Source: CADEDV01 sp964412375 (GTDB lineage Bacteria > Bacteroidota > Bacteroidia > Chitinophagales > Chitinophagaceae). From it: DNA of 64,000 nt. The stretch spans positions 31,864 to 95,863 of the forward strand of contig CAYPOD010000012.1 in assembly GCA_964412375.1 (NCBI GenBank), given 5' to 3'. Shown piece by piece: positions 1 through 8,615 of this stretch. Position 1 is the first letter of the stretch, and every line of letters begins with the position of its first letter. A program made the position numbers and the translations under genes. The notes under the pieces were generated by a model. The model made no database searches. It was not told the origin of the DNA and saw nothing but the letters and a program-made list of their open reading frames with translations.

Positions 1-81
1 TTTTCTTCCTGAATAGTTGTTTTCGTAACAGGAACTTATTGAGACTGCCAGGAAAGTGAGGCCGGCAATAAATTTCAGCAT
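1..81 (-). CDS. Partial lipoprotein (N-terminal 27 residues)
   Basis: Only the first 27 codons are in the window; the gene runs off the left edge. It begins with ATG at 81 and encodes a hydrophobic signal peptide ending in a lipobox-like S-I-S-S-C, so a lipid-anchored exported protein is likely. It lies 10 bp downstream of the cytochrome c gene on the same strand and is probably co-transcribed with it. Nothing after the signal peptide identifies the family, so no function is assigned. Confidence 0.5.
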   Translation of the reverse strand, partial: MLKFIAGLTFLAVSISSCYENNYSGRK

Positions 82-91
82 AGTAATATTT

Positions 92-481
92 TTATTTTTT
101 AAGCAGGAGAATATATTTCACCATGGCTTCGGCATCTTCCTGCGACATACCGGCATGCGGTGTCATCGCCACTTCGCCCCATACACCACTGCCCCCGTTA
201 ATGATCTTGCCGGCAAGATGCGCAACAATGGTATCGGGCATTCCTGCATATTTGTTAGCAACTTCCCGGTAAGTAGGACCTATTAATTTTTCATCCACTT
301 TGTGACAGGTAAGACAATCGCTTTTGGCGATCAGTGCAAGTCCTTTCTGGTAATCGGGGTTTTGGGTGACGTCTTCCGTAGTTTCTTTTTTAGGTTCTTC
401 TTCTTTTTTCTCGGAACCACCACCCCCCCCACAGGCAGCCAGCATAGATAAAACTACAAACGAAAGAATAAGCTTTTTCAT
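92..481 (-). CDS. Cytochrome c class I lipoprotein (c-551/c-552 type)
   Basis: This 129-residue protein has a signal peptide with a lipobox (L-A-A-C) at residues 14-17, a Gly/Glu/Lys-rich linker to about residue 40, and then one class I cytochrome c domain. The haem motif is C-L-T-C-H at about residues 56-60, and the distal Met ligand is probably in M-T-P-H near residue 106. It is expected to face the periplasm as a lipid-anchored electron carrier. The neighbouring GMC dehydrogenases and the subunit-3-like protein make it a plausible electron acceptor for sugar oxidation (inference). The start is fixed by the signal peptide and by a promoter-like TAAATTCG at 507-514. Confidence 0.9.
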   Translation of the reverse strand: MKKLILSFVVLSMLAACGGGGGSEKKEEEPKKETTEDVTQNPDYQKGLALIAKSDCLTCHKVDEKLIGPTYREVANKYAGMPDTIVAHLAGKIINGGSGVWGEVAMTPHAGMSQEDAEAMVKYILLLKK

Positions 482-506
482 AATATTATTTTTGGGTGAT
501 CGAATG

Positions 507-514
507 CGAATTTA
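507..514 (-). promoter_or_regulatory. Candidate promoter -7 element for cytochrome c gene
   Basis: On the minus strand the sequence reads TAAATTCG, one base off the Bacteroidota consensus TAnnTTTG. A TTG lies 17 bases upstream. Predicted transcription would begin about 20 bases before the cytochrome start codon. The same TAWATTCG variant precedes smc, parE and the non-coding stretch near 38.4 kb. Confidence 0.35.
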
Positions 515-519
515 CTTTA

Positions 520-1575
520 TTAATCCAAACCCAACAGTTTCCGGTTGGCTTTTTCATCCATTCCTGATGATGCAAAATCATCAAAAGCCTTTTCCGTTAC
601 CCTGATGATATGTTTTGCAATAAACTCCGCTCCTTCCCTTGCCCCATCTTCGGGGTGTTTGATGCAGCACTCCCATTCCATCACTGCCCAGCCGGAATAA
701 TCATACTGTGCCAGTTTGCTGAAAATAGTTTTGAAATCTACCTGGCCATCGCCGGGGGAACGATAACGGCCAGCCCGGTTGGCCCAGTTTTGATAACCAC
801 CAAAAGTTCCCTGCCTTCCGGTAGGATTAAATTCAGCATCCTTTACATGAAATGCTTTGATACGATCATGGTAAAGGTCTATGTATGCTATATAATCCAG
901 TTGCTGCAGCACAAAATGCGATGGATCGTAGAGCAGGCAGGCACGGGGATGGTTGTTCACTTCCTGTAAAAACATTTCATAAGTGGTGCCGTCAAAGATA
1001 TCCTCGCCGGGATGCACTTCATAACAAACGTCCACCCCGCATTCATCAAAATAATCAAGGATGGGTTTCCATCTTTTTCCCAATTCTTTAAAACCTTCTT
1101 CCACCAGACCTGCTGGACGCTGCGGCCAGGGGTGAAACGTGTGCCACAACAATGAACCACTGAAAGTGGCATGTGCATTCAATCCCAGGTTTTGCGAAGC
1201 TTTGGCGCCATATTTCACCTGTTGAACAGCCCACTCTGTTCTTGCTTTGGGATTGCTTCTTAACTGCTCCGGTGCAAAGCCATCGAACAAAGTATCATAA
1301 GCCGGGTGCACTGCCACCAGTTGACCCTGTAAATGGGTGGATAATTCTGAAATTTCAAGACCACATTCCCGGATGATCCCTTTTAGTTCATCTGCATAGG
1401 TTTTACTTTCTGCTGCCTGCTGCAGATCAATACAGCGGCTGTCCCAGGTAGGAATTTGCACAGCTTTAAAACCCAACGATGCTGCCCAACGACAAATTGT
1501 CTGCAGGTTGTTGAACGGAGCATTATCTCCCATGAACTGGGCTAAAAAAATTGCGGGGCCTTTTATTGTTGTCAT
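520..1575 (-). CDS. Sugar phosphate isomerase/epimerase family TIM-barrel protein
   Basis: This is a 351-residue cytoplasmic protein of the AP-endonuclease-2-like TIM-barrel superfamily (xylose isomerase/epimerase-like). Family-type metal-site segments are visible: C-Y-E-V-H-P-G-E near residue 190, L-L-Y-D-P-S-H near 215, and F-H-V-K-D-A-E near 240. A late W-A-V-M-E-W-E-C supplies the last acidic ligand. No signal peptide is present, unlike the other two TIM-barrel proteins in this cluster at 4211 and 9278. It follows the Gfo/Idh oxidoreductase gene on the same strand, a common pairing in inositol or keto-sugar catabolism. The exact substrate cannot be read from sequence. Confidence 0.85.
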   Translation of the reverse strand: MTTIKGPAIFLAQFMGDNAPFNNLQTICRWAASLGFKAVQIPTWDSRCIDLQQAAESKTYADELKGIIRECGLEISELSTHLQGQLVAVHPAYDTLFDGFAPEQLRSNPKARTEWAVQQVKYGAKASQNLGLNAHATFSGSLLWHTFHPWPQRPAGLVEEGFKELGKRWKPILDYFDECGVDVCYEVHPGEDIFDGTTYEMFLQEVNNHPRACLLYDPSHFVLQQLDYIAYIDLYHDRIKAFHVKDAEFNPTGRQGTFGGYQNWANRAGRYRSPGDGQVDFKTIFSKLAQYDYSGWAVMEWECCIKHPEDGAREGAEFIAKHIIRVTEKAFDDFASSGMDEKANRKLLGLD

Positions 1576-1582
1576 GATACTG

Positions 1583-1666
1583 GTTTCTTGTTTCTTGTTT
1601 CTTGTTTATTGTTCCTTGTCAACTTCTTAATTCCTCATTTCATATTTCTTATTTCTCATTTACTCT
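1583..1666. repeat. Degenerate heptamer repeat tract in intergenic spacer
   Basis: Three perfect GTTTCTT units are followed by GTTTATT and GTTCCTT (1583-1617). The tract then degrades into TTCATAT/TTCTTAT/TTCTCAT-like 7-base units up to about 1666. It fills the gap between two minus-strand genes. Similar 7-base tracts occur at 35227-35310 and around 36786-36806. Confidence 0.7.
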
Positions 1667-1670
1667 TAGC

Positions 1671-2831
1671 CTATATGATAAAATCAACCCACTTATCGGA
1701 CGATCTTCCGCTTTTTATCACATTCTCTATAAAAGCCATTCCCCTGACACCGTCTTCCATGCCGGGGAAATCAAGCCATTCGGCTTTTGGTTTCTCTCCT
1801 GCCATCCGGGCTTGTACACAAAGAGCAAAATTGCGGTAATGATTGGCAAATGCTTCCAGGTATCCTTCGGGATGCCCTGCCGGTGTGCGGCTGTTATGTG
1901 ATGCATGAGCACTTACATAACCTGTGCCTGCCCGCCATACTTCGGCTGGCTTGTCAAGCCATTTCACCAAAAGTGTGTTGGCATCTTCCTGTTTCCACTC
2001 AATGCCTCCTTTTTCGCCATACACTCTTATCTTAACATTGTTTTCTTCGCCTGCAGCGATCTGCGTAGCAAATAAAAGTCCGCTGGCGCCATTGTTGTAT
2101 TTCAGCAATACCGCCCCGTCATCGTCAAGCTTTCTTCCTTCCACCACAATATTGATATCAGCACAGAGCTTTGTTGTTTGCAGCCCGCTGACATACTCAG
2201 CCAGGTTGAATGCATGAGTGCCGATATCGCCCATTGCTCCGGCAATACCGCTTTTGGAAGGATCAGTTCTCCAGCCGGCTTGTTTATTATCGCCGCTTTC
2301 TAAAAAATTGCTAAGCCAGCCTTGCGGATACTCTGCATACACTTTTCTTATTTTTCCAAATTTTCCGCTCAGCACCTGCTGTCTTGCTTCTTTCACCATC
2401 GGGTAGCCGGTGTAGGTATGTGTGAGGCAAAAAAATAATTGACTTTTATTAGCAATGCCCTGTAGTTTTTTTGCTTCTTCCAGGTCAAAGGTCATGGGCT
2501 TGTCGAGCACCACATGAAAACCATTTTCCAATGCCAGGCGTGCCGGTTCAAAATGAACATGATTGGGTGTAACGATGCTGATAAAATCCATTCGCCGGTC
2601 TGCGGGCAATGCGGCTTCAGCGGAGATCATTTCCTGGTAAGAACCATAAATACGTTCTGCCGGCAGACCAAGTGTTTCACCGGCTTGCTTTGATTTGCCA
2701 GGGTTGCTGCTAAATGCACCGCAAACCAATTCGATCTCTCCGTCCATATTAGCAGCGATGCGGTGTACTGCACCGATAAATGCACCGGGACCACCGCCCA
2801 CCATTCCCATTCTTAATTTCCTTTTCAGCAT
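1671..2831 (-). CDS. Gfo/Idh/MocA family oxidoreductase
   Basis: This 386-residue NAD(P)-dependent dehydrogenase carries an N-terminal Rossmann fold with G-M-V-G-G-G-P-G-A at residues 9-17. It also has the family motif V-L-D-K-P-M near residue 120 (E-K-P equivalent), whose Lys is the usual catalytic residue. The C-terminal alpha/beta domain includes G-D-I-G-T-H-A-F near residue 215, with the substrate-binding His. No export signal is present. Members oxidise sugar or inositol hydroxyls or reduce ketosugars. With the adjacent TIM-barrel protein and periplasmic GMC enzymes it could process a 3-keto sugar (inference). Confidence 0.9.
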   Translation of the reverse strand: MLKRKLRMGMVGGGPGAFIGAVHRIAANMDGEIELVCGAFSSNPGKSKQAGETLGLPAERIYGSYQEMISAEAALPADRRMDFISIVTPNHVHFEPARLALENGFHVVLDKPMTFDLEEAKKLQGIANKSQLFFCLTHTYTGYPMVKEARQQVLSGKFGKIRKVYAEYPQGWLSNFLESGDNKQAGWRTDPSKSGIAGAMGDIGTHAFNLAEYVSGLQTTKLCADINIVVEGRKLDDDGAVLLKYNNGASGLLFATQIAAGEENNVKIRVYGEKGGIEWKQEDANTLLVKWLDKPAEVWRAGTGYVSAHASHNSRTPAGHPEGYLEAFANHYRNFALCVQARMAGEKPKAEWLDFPGMEDGVRGMAFIENVIKSGRSSDKWVDFII

Positions 2832-2834
2832 CGC

Positions 2835-2848
2835 AATCGTTTTCGATT
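2835..2848. promoter_or_regulatory. Interrupted palindrome between divergent genes, possible operator
   Basis: AATCG-N4-CGATT is an inverted repeat with 5-base arms. It lies 4 bases upstream of the Gfo/Idh start codon, inside the 96-bp divergent gap to the MFS gene. This position could occlude translation or transcription initiation if bound. No regulator gene lies nearby, and a short palindrome like this can occur by chance. Confidence 0.25.
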
Positions 2849-2927
2849 ATTAAAAAATTTAAACCGCAAAATGTAATTCTAAAAATAGTACATTTAGTTT
2901 TCTAAACATTGCTACAAATCTAACGAT

Positions 2928-4199
2928 ATGCAAACAGTAAACCGCAGCCAGCTTTTCATTGCCAGTTGCCTCGCCTTATTAGTAACATCCTTGTCATTTG
3001 GCATTCGTGCCGGTATATTAGGTGGCCTTGGTGTTGAGTTTGGACTGGACAAAGCAGAGTTAGCCACCATTACCGCTACAGCATTCTGGGGATTTCCGCT
3101 TGCCGTAATCATTGGCGGAATGGTAGTGGATATTATCGGAATGAAACGTTTGTTAGTAGCAGCTTTTCTTTTTCACATTGCCGGTATAGTATTAACCATT
3201 TTTGCCGGAAATTTTGGCAACCCGTTCTGGTCCCTGTTTATTTCAACCTTATTGATCGGCATTGCCAATGGCACCGTGGAAGCAGCCTGCAATCCATTGG
3301 TAACTGCTTTATACCCCAACGATAAAACAACCAAGCTGAATCATTTTCACTTGTGGTTCCCGGGTGGTATTGTTTTAGGAACGCTGATCGTTTATTTTTT
3401 TAACAAGGCTGCAATAGGCTGGGAAATACAGGTAGCCATGATGATCATTCCGGCCATTTTATATGGCTATATATTTTCCAGCCAGAAATTTCCTGTTACC
3501 GAAAGGGTTGCCAGTGGTGTTTCCACTGCCGAAATGTATAAATCGCTGGCGAACCCTCTATTTATCTTCATGATCATTTGCATGTTTGGCACGGCCATCA
3601 CAGAATTATTCACCGGTCAGTGGATTGATGTTCTGCTAAAAAATATTACAAACAACCCGATACTTATCCTGACACTTTCAACAGGTGTGATGGTGGTAGG
3701 CAGGGCTTTTGCCGGGCCGGTTGTTCATCGGCTGGCGCCACATGGGGTATTGCTGATGTCGGCCATTGTCTCAACAATTGGTTTGTATATGCTGGGTAAT
3801 ACATCCGGCAACATGATATTTGCAGGCGCCCTGATATTTGGCATGGGTGTCTGCTACTTCTGGCCAACAATGCTAGGTTTTGTGTCAGAATATTTACCAA
3901 AGACCGGTGCGGTTGGCATCAACCTGATGGGTGGGGCCGGCATGTTTGCCGTTTCTTTGTATATGATGCTGATGGGCGGTGTATATGATAAGAAAATAGC
4001 CAAACACCTGCCCGAAGGTGCGGATCTGAAATTATATAATTCCGGCGAAGCTACTGCCGAGATGAAAACAGCTCTTGCAGAAGCCAATAAACTGGCGGGC
4101 CCTGAAATATTAAATACCACATTATTTATCCCGATTGCCCTCATTGTTGCTTTTGCAGGTTTATATTTTTACATGAGAAATAAAAAGAACCCGTCATAA
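2928..4199 (+). CDS. MFS sugar transporter, FucP-like
   Basis: This 423-residue inner-membrane protein has about twelve hydrophobic segments. FucP-like hallmarks are visible: N-G-T-V-E-A-A-C-N-P-L near residue 118 and H-F-H-L-W-F-P-G-G near 143. It is probably a proton-coupled importer of a monosaccharide or oxidised sugar. It is transcribed divergently from the Gfo/Idh gene and is followed 11 bp later by a Tat-type TIM-barrel protein, so it likely heads the operon that runs through the GMC genes. The cargo is unknown; placement suggests uptake of the product of periplasmic oxidation. Confidence 0.85.
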   Translation: MQTVNRSQLFIASCLALLVTSLSFGIRAGILGGLGVEFGLDKAELATITATAFWGFPLAVIIGGMVVDIIGMKRLLVAAFLFHIAGIVLTIFAGNFGNPFWSLFISTLLIGIANGTVEAACNPLVTALYPNDKTTKLNHFHLWFPGGIVLGTLIVYFFNKAAIGWEIQVAMMIIPAILYGYIFSSQKFPVTERVASGVSTAEMYKSLANPLFIFMIICMFGTAITELFTGQWIDVLLKNITNNPILILTLSTGVMVVGRAFAGPVVHRLAPHGVLLMSAIVSTIGLYMLGNTSGNMIFAGALIFGMGVCYFWPTMLGFVSEYLPKTGAVGINLMGGAGMFAVSLYMMLMGGVYDKKIAKHLPEGADLKLYNSGEATAEMKTALAEANKLAGPEILNTTLFIPIALIVAFAGLYFYMRNKKNPS

Positions 4200-4210
4200 T
4201 TATTACCGTC

Positions 4211-5107
4211 ATGACAAAAAATAACAGCCGGAGAAAAGCATTGAAACAGATAGTATGGGGCACCATGGCCATAGGTGCTGCCAGCCCGCTCGTTTCACTG
4301 GCAGCTGAAAAGCCTGCAGCAAATAAAAAACTGAAAGGGAATATCAATCATGCTGTCTGTTCCTGGACCTATAATTTCCTTACACTGGAAGAAATGTGCG
4401 TCATGGTTAAAAGCCTCGGGTTTTCAGCTATTGACCTGCTGACACCTAAAGAATGGCCAACTGTGCAGAAACATGGCATCCATTGCTCGATGTGTTATAC
4501 CGGTGGAAAAATCAGTCTGACCGAAGGCTGGAACAACCCGGCTAATCATGACTGGCTGATCAAAGACTTTATGGAAGCCATCCCGCTGGTGGCCAAAGCC
4601 GGTTATAAGAATCTTATCTGCTTCAGCGGAAACCGGAAAGGAATGGATGATGAAACAGGATTACAAAATTGTGTCGCTGGCTTGAAAAAGATCATGGGTC
4701 TTGCTGAACAGCAAGGTGTCATCATCCAGATGGAACTATTCAACAGCAAAGTGGATCATAAAGATTATATGTGTGATAAAAGTGCCTGGGGCATTGAATT
4801 GTGCAAACAACTTGGCTCTCCGAATTTTAAACTGCTCTATGATATCTATCACATGCAGATCAATGAAGGGGATATCATCCGCACTATTAAAGATAATCAC
4901 CAATATTTCGGGCATTACCACACGGCCGGTGTTCCGGGAAGACATGAAATTGACGAGTCGCAGGAACTCTACTACCCGGCTATCATGAAAGCCATTGCAG
5001 AAACGGGTTATAAAGGTTATGTGGCGCAGGAATTCATGCCTACAGGAAAAGAAAAAGCTGACAAGATAGCTGCACTGAAAAAAGCAATTGAAATATGTGA
5101 CGTGTAA
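4211..5107 (+). CDS. Tat-exported TIM-barrel isomerase-like protein (hydroxypyruvate isomerase family)
   Basis: This 298-residue protein has an N-terminal twin-arginine motif (S-R-R-K-A-L-K, residues 6-12) and an A-rich hydrophobic stretch, so it is predicted to be exported folded. The mature part is an AP-endonuclease-2/hydroxypyruvate-isomerase-like TIM barrel. Metal-ligand-type segments include I-I-Q-M-E-L-F-N near 175, L-L-Y-D-I-Y-H-M near 213, Y-F-G-H-Y-H-T-A near 237 and Y-V-A-Q-E-F near 275. A metal-dependent isomerase-like fold in the periplasm next to sugar dehydrogenases suggests action on an oxidised sugar rather than on hydroxypyruvate. It lies 57 bp upstream of the first GMC gene. 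Confidence 0.8.
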   Translation: MTKNNSRRKALKQIVWGTMAIGAASPLVSLAAEKPAANKKLKGNINHAVCSWTYNFLTLEEMCVMVKSLGFSAIDLLTPKEWPTVQKHGIHCSMCYTGGKISLTEGWNNPANHDWLIKDFMEAIPLVAKAGYKNLICFSGNRKGMDDETGLQNCVAGLKKIMGLAEQQGVIIQMELFNSKVDHKDYMCDKSAWGIELCKQLGSPNFKLLYDIYHMQINEGDIIRTIKDNHQYFGHYHTAGVPGRHEIDESQELYYPAIMKAIAETGYKGYVAQEFMPTGKEKADKIAALKKAIEICDV

Positions 5108-5164
5108 ACAATATTCAAATTCAGAAAAACAAATAACCTATAAACATAAAACACAAATTCTTAT

Positions 5165-6838
5165 ATGGCAGATAACAGTTATGATGCAATAGTGATAGGC
5201 TCGGGCATTGCCGGTGGCTGGGCCGCCAAAGAGCTATGCGAAAAAGGTCTCAAAGTGATCATGCTGGAACGGGGACGCAATATTGAACATGTAAAAGATT
5301 ATGTAAATGCCACTAAAGAAGTGTGGGAATTTCCCCACCGAAACCAGCGGACACAACAGATGATACAGGATTATCCTGTGTTGAAAAGAGACTACCCGCT
5401 GAATGAAGAAACCTTTGGCATGTGGGCAAATGAAAAAGAAAATCCCTATACCGAAGTGAAACGGTTTGACTGGTACCGTGGCTATCATGTTGGTGGCCGC
5501 TCCCTGTTATGGGGCCGCCAGAGTTATCGTTTCAACAAATGGGATTTTGAGGCCAATGCCAAAGAAGGTATTGCAGTGGACTGGCCTATCCGCTATGATG
5601 ATATTGCCCCCTGGTATAGCTATGTAGAAAAATTTGCCGGCATACAGGGAAGCAAAGAAGGACTGGATGTGTTGCCCGACGGAGAGTTTATGCCGGCCAT
5701 GGATTTAAATATCGTGGAAAAGGACGTAGCTGCCCGCATCAAGTCTCATTATAAAGGCAAACGCCATATGTTTATTGGTCGCAGCGCCAATATCACACAA
5801 CCACTTCAGTCCCGAACCAATTGCCAGTACCGCAACCGTTGCTGGAGAGGTTGCCCTTTCGGTGCTTATTTCAGTACACAATCTTCTACGCTGCCGGCTG
5901 CGCAGGCAACAGGCAACCTGACGCTGAGACCCTACTCTATCGTTACAAAGATCCTTTACGATAAAGACAAAAAGAGAGCTACCGGAGTGGAGATCATTGA
6001 TGCAGAAACCAACAAAACGTATGAATTCAAATCAAAGATCGTTTTCGTTTGCGCATCGGCGTTTAATTCCACCTGGGTGCTGATGAATTCAGCAACAGAT
6101 ATATGGCCGGATGGATTGGGCAGCAGCAGCGGTGAACTGGGGCATAATGTGATGGACCACCATTTCCGTTGCGGTGCCGGTGGCAAAGCGGAAGGATATG
6201 ACGATTATTATATTTATGGCAACAGGCCCACAGGCATTTATATTCCGAGGTTCCGGAATATCTATGATGATAAAAGAGATTATGTACGTGGGTTTGGCTA
6301 CCAGGGTGGCGCAGGCCGAGGCCGCGGCGTTCCCATTGCTGAAATGCTGGGAGCTGATTATAAGGATGCATTATGCGAAGCAGGTGAATGGACGATAAAC
6401 ATCACCGCATTTGCAGAAATGCTGCCCTATCATGAAAACACCATCAAACTGGACAAAGACAAAAAAGATAAATGGGGACTGCCGGTGCTGAAGATGGATG
6501 TGGAGATCAAAGAGAATGAGATAAAGATGAGAAAGGATATGATAGATGACGCCAAAGAAATGCTTGAAATTGCCGGTATCAAAAATGTTTACACCTATGA
6601 TTCAGGCTATGCACCGGGCATGGGCATTCATGAAATGGGCACTGCCCGTATGGGCCGTGATCCAAAAACATCTGTTCTCAATGGCAACAACCAGGTTTGG
6701 GATGCACCGAATGTGTTTGTCACTGATGGTGCCTGCATGACATCCGCTTCCTGTGTGAATCCATCACTGACCTATATGGCGCTGACTGCAAGAGCAGCAG
6801 CATTTGCCGTAGACGAATTAAAAAAAGGTAACCTTTAA
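5165..6838 (+). CDS. GMC family FAD-dependent sugar dehydrogenase, copy 1
   Basis: This 557-residue flavoprotein has an FAD-binding motif (G-S-G-I-A-G-G-W, residues 12-19) and the GMC catalytic pair His489 (G-I-H-E-M-G-T-A) and Asn532 (C-V-N-P-S). A C-x5-C-x3-C cluster at residues 220, 226 and 230 matches the Fe-S-ligating region of bacterial FAD glucose/fructose dehydrogenases. That suggests electrons leave through an Fe-S centre to a cytochrome rather than to O2. It has no signal peptide and probably rides out with the Tat lipoprotein encoded at 8616. The next gene, 8 bp away, is a close paralogue. Confidence 0.9.
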   Translation: MADNSYDAIVIGSGIAGGWAAKELCEKGLKVIMLERGRNIEHVKDYVNATKEVWEFPHRNQRTQQMIQDYPVLKRDYPLNEETFGMWANEKENPYTEVKRFDWYRGYHVGGRSLLWGRQSYRFNKWDFEANAKEGIAVDWPIRYDDIAPWYSYVEKFAGIQGSKEGLDVLPDGEFMPAMDLNIVEKDVAARIKSHYKGKRHMFIGRSANITQPLQSRTNCQYRNRCWRGCPFGAYFSTQSSTLPAAQATGNLTLRPYSIVTKILYDKDKKRATGVEIIDAETNKTYEFKSKIVFVCASAFNSTWVLMNSATDIWPDGLGSSSGELGHNVMDHHFRCGAGGKAEGYDDYYIYGNRPTGIYIPRFRNIYDDKRDYVRGFGYQGGAGRGRGVPIAEMLGADYKDALCEAGEWTINITAFAEMLPYHENTIKLDKDKKDKWGLPVLKMDVEIKENEIKMRKDMIDDAKEMLEIAGIKNVYTYDSGYAPGMGIHEMGTARMGRDPKTSVLNGNNQVWDAPNVFVTDGACMTSASCVNPSLTYMALTARAAAFAVDELKKGNL

Positions 6839-6846
6839 AAAATAAT

Positions 6847-8529
6847 ATGGCTGATAATACATACGATGCAATTGTAGTTGGTTCCGGCATCAGCGGTGGC
6901 TGGGCTGCAAAAGAGCTTTGTGAAAAAGGACTCAAGGTATTAATGCTTGAACGTGGCGCCGAACACAGACATATCACCGATTATAAAACAGCCACTATGA
7001 TGCCCTGGGAATTTAAATACCGCGGCAGAACCACGCAACAACAAAAAGAGGATTACCCGGTTGTCCATCGTGGCTGGGCTGCGGATGAAAGAGTAATGGA
7101 TGCCTGGGCCAATGAAAAAGATTCACCATATACGGAAGTCAAACCTTTTACCTGGTGGAGGGTATATCGCATGGGGGGCCGTTCAGTATTATGGGGCAGG
7201 CATAGCTATCGCTGGAGTGATTTGGATTTTGAAGCCAATGCAAAAGATGGTTTCGGTGTAGATTGGCCCATCCGTTACAAGGATATTGCACCGTGGTATG
7301 ATCATGTAGAAAAATTTGCGGGCATAAGTGGTTCACTGGAAGGCTTGCCTTACCTGCCCGACGGCCAATTTTTACCTCCCGTTCCGTTAAACATTGTAGA
7401 GAAAGATGTAGCGGAAAAAATTAAAAAGTTTTATAACGGCGAAAGACACCTGATAAACAGCCGGGTGGCCAATATTACTGTTCCGCATAATGAAAGAACG
7501 AATTGCCAGTTTCGCAACCGTTGCTGGGAAGGTTGCCAGTTTGGTGGCTATTTCAGCACACAGTCTTCTACCCTGCCGGCTGCAGTGAAAACAAATAACC
7601 TCACCGTACGGCCTTTATCATTGGTAACAAAAATTCTTTATGACAGGGATAAGAAAAAAGCGAGTGGTGTGGAAGTACTGGACACATCAGACAATAAGAC
7701 CTACGAATACAAAGCCAAAATCATTTTTGTTTGTGCCTCTGCCTTAAACTCCACCTGGTTATTATTTAACTCTGCTACTGATATATGGCCGGGCGGATTG
7801 GGCAGCAGCAGCGGTGAACTGGGGCATAATGTAATGGATCATCATTATAATCTTGGCGCCAATGGCAAGATTGAAGGTTATGAAGATAAAATGGAATACG
7901 GCCGTCGCCCCTGTGGTTTTTATATTTCACGGTTTGCGAATATTCCCGGCGACAAGAAACGGGATTTTCTAAGAGGTTTTGGCTACCAGGGCAGCGCCGG
8001 CCGCCAGGGCTGGAGCAGAACAATTGCAGAAATGAATATCGGCAGTGAGTTCAAAGATGCATTGACAGAACCCGGTGGCTGGACAATCGGCGCCACCGGC
8101 TTTGGTGAAATTCTGCCCTATCATGAAAACAAAATTTCTTTAGACAAAGAAGTAAAAGATAAATGGGGCTTACCGGTTTTATCTATGGATGCCGAATTGA
8201 AAGAAAATGAAATGAAAATGCGGGAGGCCATCAAAGAAGAATTAGCAGCAATGCTGGAAGCTGCAGGTGTGCAAAATGTCAGAACTTTTGACTCAGGTCA
8301 TGCTATGGGTCATGGCATTCATGAAATGGGTACTGCCCGGATGGGCCGTGATCCAAAAACATCTGTATTGAATGGCAACAACCAGGTGTGGGATGCCCCG
8401 AATGTATTTGTCACCGATGGCGCCTGCATGACCAGTTCATCTTGTGTCAACCCGTCATTAACCTATATGGCACTGACTGCAAGAGCTGCGTCATTTGCAG
8501 TGGATGAATTAAAAAAAGGAAATCTTTGA
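6847..8529 (+). CDS. GMC family FAD-dependent sugar dehydrogenase, copy 2
   Basis: This is a tandem paralogue of the preceding gene (560 residues, 8-bp gap). It keeps the FAD motif (G-S-G-I-S-G-G-W), the C-x5-C-x3-C cluster at 220/226/230, and the catalytic His492 and Asn535. The last 66 residues differ from copy 1 at only two positions, while the N-terminal and substrate-facing parts differ much more (for example residues 38-110). This points to changed substrate range with a constrained active-site end. It lacks an export signal. The 86 bp before the subunit-3-like gene are AT-rich without a clear terminator, so one operon is likely. Confidence 0.9.
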   Translation: MADNTYDAIVVGSGISGGWAAKELCEKGLKVLMLERGAEHRHITDYKTATMMPWEFKYRGRTTQQQKEDYPVVHRGWAADERVMDAWANEKDSPYTEVKPFTWWRVYRMGGRSVLWGRHSYRWSDLDFEANAKDGFGVDWPIRYKDIAPWYDHVEKFAGISGSLEGLPYLPDGQFLPPVPLNIVEKDVAEKIKKFYNGERHLINSRVANITVPHNERTNCQFRNRCWEGCQFGGYFSTQSSTLPAAVKTNNLTVRPLSLVTKILYDRDKKKASGVEVLDTSDNKTYEYKAKIIFVCASALNSTWLLFNSATDIWPGGLGSSSGELGHNVMDHHYNLGANGKIEGYEDKMEYGRRPCGFYISRFANIPGDKKRDFLRGFGYQGSAGRQGWSRTIAEMNIGSEFKDALTEPGGWTIGATGFGEILPYHENKISLDKEVKDKWGLPVLSMDAELKENEMKMREAIKEELAAMLEAAGVQNVRTFDSGHAMGHGIHEMGTARMGRDPKTSVLNGNNQVWDAPNVFVTDGACMTSSSCVNPSLTYMALTARAASFAVDELKKGNL

Positions 8530-8615
8530 AGAAAGCAATTTGCTTTTGCTTAGCTAATAGACAGAAAGTAAAAGAAACTATAAACACTAAATAACAAACT
8601 AAAAACTCTGATAAT

